Positions 58,613 to 64,000 of a DNA stretch of 64,000 nucleotides are shown here, one piece after another. This DNA comes from CAYWQB01 sp964460785 (GTDB lineage: Bacteria; Chlamydiota; Chlamydiia; Chlamydiales; CAYWQB01). The stretch's first letter is position 1. Each line of letters opens with the position of its first letter. Under the pieces are notes generated by a model, which was not told where the DNA came from, searched no databases, and was given only the letters and a program-made list of their open reading frames with translations. Position numbers and translations under genes: made by a program. The stretch is from positions 186,001-250,000 of the forward strand of contig CAYWQB010000001.1 in the NCBI GenBank assembly GCA_964460785.1, written 5' to 3'.

Positions 58613-59738
58613 CCTGGAGTACAGTCTCTACTTCCACATTCCTTTTTGCTCGCGCCAGTGTCCCTACTGTCACTTTTTTACTTTAAAGGACAATCTTCAG
58701 CAGCACCAGCAGCTTATTCAATCTTTTCTTAAAGAGCTTAAGCTGCTTGCCCCTCTACGTAGCAAAAAAAAGTTGATTTCTGTCTATTTTGGGGGCGGGA
58801 CACCCGCCCTCATCGCACCTCAATTGTTAGAAAAAGTTCTCCTTCAACTCCCGATAACCAGTGATGTTGAGGTGACGATTGAAGCAAATCCAGAGGAGGT
58901 CCATAGCTCTTTGCTACAGGAGCTAAGGCATGTTGGATTCAACCGCCTAAGTTTTGGGGCTCAAGCTTTTCAAACTCCCTTACTCAAGCGTTTAGGCCGT
59001 CAACACACCCCCCAACAAATTATCCATGCTGTGCAATGGGCACATCAAGCGGGGTTTTCTCATATCTCTTTAGACTTGATGTATGAACTCCCCAATCAAA
59101 CCATTGAAGACTGGCAAGAGTCTTTGCAAGAAGCGGCAGCTTTGCCGATTGATCATATTTCTCTTTACAATCTTACAATTGAGCCTGGTACACCTTTTGC
59201 TAAAAGAGAAAAAAAGCTAATCCCCATTCTCCCCTCTTCTACAGAACGCTTACTCATGTATGAACTCCCTTCTGCCTACCTTCCAAGCCAGGGGTTTGAG
59301 CAGTATGAGCTCTCAGCCTTTCATCGACAAGGAGGCTACTCAAGACATAATATGGGATACTGGCAAGGGCGCCCCTTCTTAGGAATCGGTCCTTCAGCAT
59401 TTAGCTACTGGGATGGGAAGCGCTTTCAGCATGCAATGAGTTTAGAAGCTTACTACCAAGAGCTTTCTGACTCCTCCATTCAGTATGCTTATATAGAAAA
59501 GCTCTCTCCTTTAGCTCAGACAGCAGAAAGGCTTGCTATTGGTCTGCGTCCATTTGAAGGGATCTCCCTTGCAGAGCTGGGCGTCCAAGTCCTTCCTCTC
59601 CCCTTAGAGCTGGCAATACAAGAACTAATGGCTAAAGGGTGGGTTGTGCAAAAGCAAAATCGCCTACAGCTAACACCGGAAGGACGCCGCTACTACGACA
59701 GTGTAGGGGAAGCCTTGGTTATTCTTGAAGAAGCGTAG
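58596..59738 (+). CDS. hemW: Radical SAM protein HemW (HemN-like)
   Basis: This 380-residue radical SAM protein has the cluster motif C-S-R-Q-C-P-Y-C (C-x3-C-x2-C) right after Y-F-H-I-P-F. F-G-G-G-T-P-A-L and E-A-N-P-E-E follow as in the HemN/HemW group, and R-H-N-M-G-Y-W near residue 255 is the HemW type. The start is taken at the ATG at 58596, giving the usual HemW length; the frame is open upstream to 58503 inside the previous gene. HemW proteins are thought to insert haem rather than act as coproporphyrinogen dehydrogenases, although chlamydial annotations often call this hemN. Confidence 0.92.
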   Translation: MRIIGNLEYSLYFHIPFCSRQCPYCHFFTLKDNLQQHQQLIQSFLKELKLLAPLRSKKKLISVYFGGGTPALIAPQLLEKVLLQLPITSDVEVTIEANPEEVHSSLLQELRHVGFNRLSFGAQAFQTPLLKRLGRQHTPQQIIHAVQWAHQAGFSHISLDLMYELPNQTIEDWQESLQEAAALPIDHISLYNLTIEPGTPFAKREKKLIPILPSSTERLLMYELPSAYLPSQGFEQYELSAFHRQGGYSRHNMGYWQGRPFLGIGPSAFSYWDGKRFQHAMSLEAYYQELSDSSIQYAYIEKLSPLAQTAERLAIGLRPFEGISLAELGVQVLPLPLELAIQELMAKGWVVQKQNRLQLTPEGRRYYDSVGEALVILEEA

Positions 59739-60636
59739 CTTCTAGCTGATCAATTGCTTCAAGAGTTGCCTGACAGCTAGTATAGAAGGCTCGTTTTGCT
59801 GATGTATGATGCTGACAATTTTTTACTGCTTGCCGCATCCAAAAGAGATCCTGCTTTGCTTCTTGCTTAACCACACTTCCCTCTTTGACTTTCCCTTTAA
59901 GACTCTTTAGGTCATCACAGACAAGGAAGTACTCCTCACATAGTCTAGGAAGCAGTTTAAACTGCTCAACATTTGCTCGGAAAACCTCGCAAAACTCTGT
60001 ACTACGCATTGCGATATCATTTAAAAAGCTCGCCTCTCGTAGAAGCTGAGGGAAATAACTGGTCTTTTTGCAAGATTTGAGCAACGCAAGACGCTGATCA
60101 ATCACTTGATACCAAAGATATTCAGCCTCTTCAAACTTTTCAGATGTACGTGCCATCCGAATACGCAGATCAAAGGCTTTTTCTTTAGAGGGAGACTCTG
60201 AGAGGTTTGCCCACTCATTCTCTATCGAAGTCCAAAGCTTATGAGCATAGAACTGCTGACGCTCTCCAAGCTCTTGAAGTAAGCTCAGGCGCTCTTTTTG
60301 CGCTGTGAGCATCACATCTTCAGCACGGCGCACTTTTTTATCTAGAGAATCAAACTGCTTAATGATTTCTAGGAAGCTTTGCTGAGCCTCTTGGGAGTCC
60401 TCATTCGCAGCAATCGATTGACGAGCCTCTATCACTTCTTGACGTGCTTGCACAAGAGCTTTTTGAAAGTCTTGAACCTTCTGATCACAGCGCACAAGGG
60501 CAGAGGTTGCAATGACCTTCTTCAGGGGCATTTCTGCTAGTTCACTAAGGAACTCGCATACCTGGTTGCTCCTAGACTCTAGCCGCGAAAAATTTTGCAG
60601 GAAGACTTTTTTCCTATCAGAAAGATTTGCCTGCAT
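59719..60636 (-). CDS. Unknown helical, coiled-coil-rich protein
   Basis: I do not recognise this 305-residue protein. Nearly all of it is charged helix, with heptad-like stretches near residues 45-150 (D-F-Q-K-A-L-V-Q-A-R-Q-E-V), several Cys residues and no signal peptide or membrane helix. It overlaps the convergent hemW 3' end by 20 bases. It lies 76 bases downstream of the methyltransferase gene on the same strand; no function is suggested by context. Confidence 0.7.
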   Translation of the reverse strand: MQANLSDRKKVFLQNFSRLESRSNQVCEFLSELAEMPLKKVIATSALVRCDQKVQDFQKALVQARQEVIEARQSIAANEDSQEAQQSFLEIIKQFDSLDKKVRRAEDVMLTAQKERLSLLQELGERQQFYAHKLWTSIENEWANLSESPSKEKAFDLRIRMARTSEKFEEAEYLWYQVIDQRLALLKSCKKTSYFPQLLREASFLNDIAMRSTEFCEVFRANVEQFKLLPRLCEEYFLVCDDLKSLKGKVKEGSVVKQEAKQDLFWMRQAVKNCQHHTSAKRAFYTSCQATLEAIDQLEATLLQE

Positions 60637-60712
60637 AACCCTACCAAGAAAAAGATTTACAAAAGCTTAAGCCCCTTGCTTACACCCCTGAAGCTTTCCA
60701 CGCAAGGCTTTT

Positions 60713-61432
60713 TTAACGTGCAACGAAAAGAAAAACTGCGGGTCTTTTCTCAAGCAAGAGAGGTTTTGCCTGCTTCCAGTCAGCCACACGTCGCACATGT
60801 ATTTCTTGGCTTGGAAGCATAAGGTCCACACAAGCTGCGAGTAAAGTTTCTGGTTGCAAAGTTTCGATCAGAGAACTCCATGTATAGGCGTTACGATAGG
60901 GGGCTTCGATAAAAACCTGCACATTTTGATGCCGTGACTGCTTCTCAAAAGCACGAATAGCTTTTGTCCGCTGCTGGGGTTCTCTTGGCAAATAGCCATG
61001 AAAGCTAAACCCTCTTCCTGGCAGGCCCGCTTGCATTAATGCTAAAAAGATTGCGGAAGGTCCTATATGCGTTTGTACCGCAACTCCAACCCTTCGTGCT
61101 TGCGCAACCAATAATCCCCCAGGATCAGCAATGCCAGGGAGCCCTGCATCAGAGACATAGCCCCACGCCTCTCCCTGCTCACTCATAGGCTCTAAGTAAA
61201 AGGCATAGTCTTTTGGAGAGGTTTTTTGATTCACCACAGCTAAGGGAATCTCATGCACTTTCTTTTCTAAGGAAAAGTGGCTTAAAAATAGCCTCCCAGC
61301 CTTTTCACTTTCTGCAATCAAGCCGTGAAGTTTAGGAACAATAGTAAAAATAGATGGTGGAAAGCTCTCTTCTAACGAAGCTTCTTTGCCTAATAGATTG
61401 GGTAACAGGTGGAGTGTGCCTTTTTCTTTCAT
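60713..61432 (-). CDS. RsmI-family SAM-dependent methyltransferase
   Basis: This 239-residue protein belongs to the tetrapyrrole-methylase/RsmI group, most often acting on 16S rRNA C1402. Supporting segments are T-L-H-L-L-P-N-L-L-G at the start, V-S-D-A-G-L-P-G-I-A-D-P-G (SAM-binding), P-S-A-I-F-L-A-L-M-Q-A-G-L and F-H-G-Y-L-P-R. The order and spacing match RsmI, but the N-terminal part up to S-D-A-G is longer than usual, so a related small family in Chlamydia is possible. It overlaps the TolC-like gene by 4 bases (ATGA), so the two are translationally coupled. Confidence 0.82.
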   Translation of the reverse strand: MKEKGTLHLLPNLLGKEASLEESFPPSIFTIVPKLHGLIAESEKAGRLFLSHFSLEKKVHEIPLAVVNQKTSPKDYAFYLEPMSEQGEAWGYVSDAGLPGIADPGGLLVAQARRVGVAVQTHIGPSAIFLALMQAGLPGRGFSFHGYLPREPQQRTKAIRAFEKQSRHQNVQVFIEAPYRNAYTWSSLIETLQPETLLAACVDLMLPSQEIHVRRVADWKQAKPLLLEKRPAVFLFVAR

Positions 61433-62850
61433 CGATCTAGAGTCTCTATGTATGAGAGGTTTTCCCCCGCTTCATTTAGCAAGTCAAAGTAAGAGCTAAG
61501 AACTTGATATATAGAAGTACTAAGCAAGTGATGCACATCACGGTTAGCTTTTACGACCTCTAAAAAATCCAGCGTGGTAATAACCTCTTCAATTTTCTGT
61601 TGTTCAGCTAACTCTAGATTTAACTCAGATAAGCGCACAGCCTCTTCTGCTATCAGGTATTGTAAAATTGTTTCTTCTAAGCGAATGAAAGCCTTTTCTA
61701 CATCTGCGGAAACCTTATTCAGCAGAAGCTGCTGCCCAGCCAACTGAGAATCAAAAAGATAGCGCGCCTTTTTTACACTATTTTCCCTTGCAAAGCTATC
61801 AAAAAGAGACCAATTCAACCGAATCGTACTCTCCCAGCGATACTTCAAAGAACCAAAACTCGTTCCAGATCCTTCAGGGCCAACATAGTTCACCTCAGCT
61901 GAAATATCAGGTACATACTTCCCTATTTGCTCACGATAGCCCGCCTTTGCAGCCTTCACTTGCTGCTCTTGAGCTTTGAGAGAGGGGTTGTTTTCGATCG
62001 CTCGTGCTAGCCATGAAGAGCGCACCTGAGCTCCTAGTACCCCACCTTCGAAAAGCTCCTGTAAAGCATCAAGATCCATCCCCACAAGATGATGGGCTGT
62101 AATACCTCTTGCCTCTAGGCTTGAAGAAAAAAGAGAGACAAACTCCTGCAGGTCATGAAAGGCCTCAAAACCCAAGTCTTCATTTTGCAATGCCCATTTG
62201 TCAATATGGGTAGAATCAAATCCCATCAGTTGGTTAAGACCTAACTTCGCATCATGAAGCTCTCTTAAAGCAGAATAATAGCTTGCAAGCGCCTGGGCAA
62301 GGGCGACTTCACTTTGCAACTTTTGAAAGTCCGTAGCATATCCTTGTTCAGCCTTCAGGCGTTCATTTTTTACATCAGACTGTAAGAGAGAAACCTCTGC
62401 CTCTTGGATTTGCAAGTTGCGTGCTGCTAGAGCAACCGCAAAGTAAGCTTTACGCACATCTGTTAACAGTTGACTCCCAACCTGCAAAAAGTCAAATGCA
62501 CTTGCTTGAAACTTTGCGGCACTCGACCGATAACGAAACCAAGTATTTGTCGAGAGTAACTGTTGGCTCAACTGAAAACGACTACTATAAAAGCGTGTTC
62601 CTGAGAAATAAGGCGAAGGTTTACTTGCTTGCCGCCTTGACGCGCTATAACTAATCTGGGGTAAATAAGCGGCAAAATCCACCCGTTTTGTTGCTAACTG
62701 TGCCTGTGCAGAGAGTCGTGCTTGCTGATACGCTTGGTTTTGCTGAAAAGCGATCTTTTCTACATCATAAAGAGATAGGGGCTCACTCGCACCCAAAGAC
62801 AAACCTAAGCTCCATGCAGAAAGCAGGCAAAGAGCAAGCTTAAACTTCAT
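61429..62850 (-). CDS. TolC-like outer-membrane efflux protein
   Basis: This 473-residue protein has a signal peptide (about 1-21, ending L-G-A) and two repeats of long amphipathic helices with short barrel strands, as in TolC: L-S-L-Y-D-V-E-K-I-A-F-Q-Q-N near the N-terminus and A-I-E-N-N-P-S-L-K-A-Q-E near residue 285. Y-L-P-Q-I-S-Y and Y-V-P-D-I-S-A-E occur at the matching barrel positions of each repeat. It would form a trimeric export duct, but no inner-membrane pump or adaptor gene is in the window. A GAGGAA site precedes the ATG, which overlaps the symporter gene by 11 bases. Confidence 0.88.
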   Translation of the reverse strand: MKFKLALCLLSAWSLGLSLGASEPLSLYDVEKIAFQQNQAYQQARLSAQAQLATKRVDFAAYLPQISYSASRRQASKPSPYFSGTRFYSSRFQLSQQLLSTNTWFRYRSSAAKFQASAFDFLQVGSQLLTDVRKAYFAVALAARNLQIQEAEVSLLQSDVKNERLKAEQGYATDFQKLQSEVALAQALASYYSALRELHDAKLGLNQLMGFDSTHIDKWALQNEDLGFEAFHDLQEFVSLFSSSLEARGITAHHLVGMDLDALQELFEGGVLGAQVRSSWLARAIENNPSLKAQEQQVKAAKAGYREQIGKYVPDISAEVNYVGPEGSGTSFGSLKYRWESTIRLNWSLFDSFARENSVKKARYLFDSQLAGQQLLLNKVSADVEKAFIRLEETILQYLIAEEAVRLSELNLELAEQQKIEEVITTLDFLEVVKANRDVHHLLSTSIYQVLSSYFDLLNEAGENLSYIETLDR

Positions 62851-64000
62851 ATTTCCTCATCGTCATCGGTTGAACAAATAGTGTAATTATACCTGCTAAA
62901 AGCAATACTACAAAAAACCAGCCCCAGCGAATGGCTTCTGCTAAGTGAAAGCCCGTACGAATTTCCGCTGCTAAAGCGCCACCAAGCCCCATCAATAACA
63001 AAGTCAGTGTCACGCTACGTAAAATCATATATGCATACTTCGAGCGCATAGAAGACTGCCAAATAGGGTGATGCTTAATCTCTTTAGATAAGTAAAGAAA
63101 CACTACGATTTCAACGATGCCTCCAATCAGCACTGCATCCCCCATCAACATCGGCTCGATCACTTGCATAAGGTAAAGGCCATTTCCCATACAAAGAGGA
63201 ATGGCAAGCAAAGAGCAACCAATGAGGACAAGCATGAGTGCTCTGTGGCGCGAAATGGGAAACTCTTCCACCACGTTGCCAATCACAGCTTCTAAGATAG
63301 CAAAAAGCCCGGTAGTACCGGCAATAAACAAGCAAAAGAAAAAGAGGAACCCTATAAATTGAGAGAGCCCCCCTCCAAGGGTAAGCATAATTTTTGGGAA
63401 TACGACGAAACCAAGCTCATAAACCGATTCTAAATGAATCAGTTCTCCAATCTGCATCCCATTCACATCAGCAATGAACCCTAAGCAGCCAAAAATCGCA
63501 ATGCTTGCCAAGACAGACACAAAAAAGTCTCCAAAGGCAACAGCAAACATTGCACGAGGCAAGTTGGTTTCATTTGTTGTATATCTAGAAAGTCCTGTGA
63601 CAATGCCCAACCCAAGAGAAAGGCTAAAAAAGGACTGCCCTATCACATCTCGCCATAAAAATGGGCTGGCCAAGCGACTCATATCTACTTGAAAAAGATG
63701 CACGACTCCTTCAATAGACCCGGGCAAGACAAAAATCAACAGAACAAAGAGAACCAGTAGAGTAAATAGGAGAGGTAGAAAGAATGAGCAAAAGCTTTCA
63801 AGTCCACGCCGGATATTTTTATGTAGCACCCACCAAGTCAGCAAAACAACAATCGCAGATGCAATGCCTACCTTATAAGAAAAGCCTCCAAGTTCTGTGA
63901 GCTGGCCTGAAACAGATAAAAATTCATCTTTAAAAAAGAGGTCGGTTGCTTCTCGCATATTCCCCAGGGCAGAAAATAAAGCATAAGCCCCTGAATAACC
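62840..64000 (-). CDS. Sodium-dependent symporter (SNF/NSS family), 5' end cut by window
   Basis: This membrane protein of the neurotransmitter:sodium symporter type runs off the right edge; the frame is open from the ATG at 63958 to base 64000, so that ATG is probably internal. About 386 residues are visible, with eight or nine hydrophobic helices. F-F-S-L-S-L-G-L-G-I near residue 110 and the following L-P-R-A-M-F-A-V-A match the conserved helix-6/7 region of bacterial NSS transporters. The substrate is likely an amino acid. It is the first visible gene of a run with the TolC-like and RsmI-family genes. Confidence 0.87.
   Translation of the reverse strand, partial: GYSGAYALFSALGNMREATDLFFKDEFLSVSGQLTELGGFSYKVGIASAIVVLLTWWVLHKNIRRGLESFCSFFLPLLFTLLVLFVLLIFVLPGSIEGVVHLFQVDMSRLASPFLWRDVIGQSFFSLSLGLGIVTGLSRYTTNETNLPRAMFAVAFGDFFVSVLASIAIFGCLGFIADVNGMQIGELIHLESVYELGFVVFPKIMLTLGGGLSQFIGFLFFFCLFIAGTTGLFAILEAVIGNVVEEFPISRHRALMLVLIGCSLLAIPLCMGNGLYLMQVIEPMLMGDAVLIGGIVEIVVFLYLSKEIKHHPIWQSSMRSKYAYMILRSVTLTLLLMGLGGALAAEIRTGFHLAEAIRWGWFFVVLLLAGIITLFVQPMTMRKYEV

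Noticed and set aside
60671..60716. Imperfect hairpin followed by a T run, considered as a terminator
   Set aside because: The T run points along the plus strand, where no plus-strand gene ends nearby, and the stem has a two-base bulge; support is too weak.

Overview
The window looks like a piece of chromosome from a member of the phylum Chlamydiae, most likely an 'environmental' (amoeba- or arthropod-associated) lineage rather than the animal-pathogen genus Chlamydia. The evidence is gene order. From memory of C. trachomatis gene order, these blocks are chlamydial in content or arrangement: smpB-dnaN-recF, ribD-ribBA-ribH with a SET-domain gene nearby, kdsB-pyrG-ruvX followed by zwf-pgl, rpmG-lolE-lolD, and hemW / small acidic protein / sucA-sucB. 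No genus can be assigned from sequence alone. There is no rRNA, CRISPR array, insertion sequence, phage or plasmid gene. Coding density is very high: no gap between genes reaches 300 bases, and the largest (48845-49029, 39059-39245, 57949-58129) are each under 190.

Layout. 1-3953: end of an unknown gene, then three tandem minus-strand paralogues sharing a GRRV motif (candidate effectors). 3999-9336: housekeeping (smpB, dnaN, recF, adk, tRNA-Pro, a [2Fe-2S] ferredoxin, a DUF1858-IscA fusion, a PglC-type sugar-phosphate transferase). 9344-13674: a large unknown hydrophobic protein, beta-carbonic anhydrase, an HD phosphohydrolase. 13799-17171: riboflavin operon ribD-ribB-ribBA-ribH. 17166-24056: SET-domain protein, Na+/H+ antiporter, an ATP-grasp protein, HAD hydrolase, methyltransferase, and two translationally coupled RecF/OLD-like ATPases. 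24162-26526: amino-acid binding lipoprotein and a DAACS symporter. 26621-29388: kdsB-pyrG-ruvX.

29481-39058 is a block of mostly exported or effector-like genes (TpsB-like outer-membrane protein, a hydrophobic protein with an acidic tail, a class-3-lipase-like protein, UshA-type nucleotidase, an exported HD protein, an exported superoxide dismutase). It lies between ruvX and zwf, which I recall as near neighbours in Chlamydia. 39246-44070 forms a glucose-6-phosphate module: zwf, an OpcA-like activator, pgl and a UhpC-type hexose-phosphate transporter. tsaD follows. 45110-48844 holds two paralogous Ser/Thr kinases flanking a small unknown gene. 49030-51641 is rpmG-lolE-lolD. 52644-57948 is a complete 2-oxoglutarate dehydrogenase operon (sucA-sucB-lpdA). 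58130-64000 carries a small acidic protein, hemW, a coiled-coil protein, an RsmI-family methyltransferase, a TolC-like protein and a truncated sodium symporter.

Most worth a second look: the kinase pair with a shared unrecognised N-terminal domain, the twin ATPases, a 13-bp hairpin that buries the ribosome-binding site of the exported HD protein, and the riboflavin operon in which a degenerate RibBA appears to be backed up by a separate RibB. All family assignments are from reading translated sequence by eye; no searches were run.
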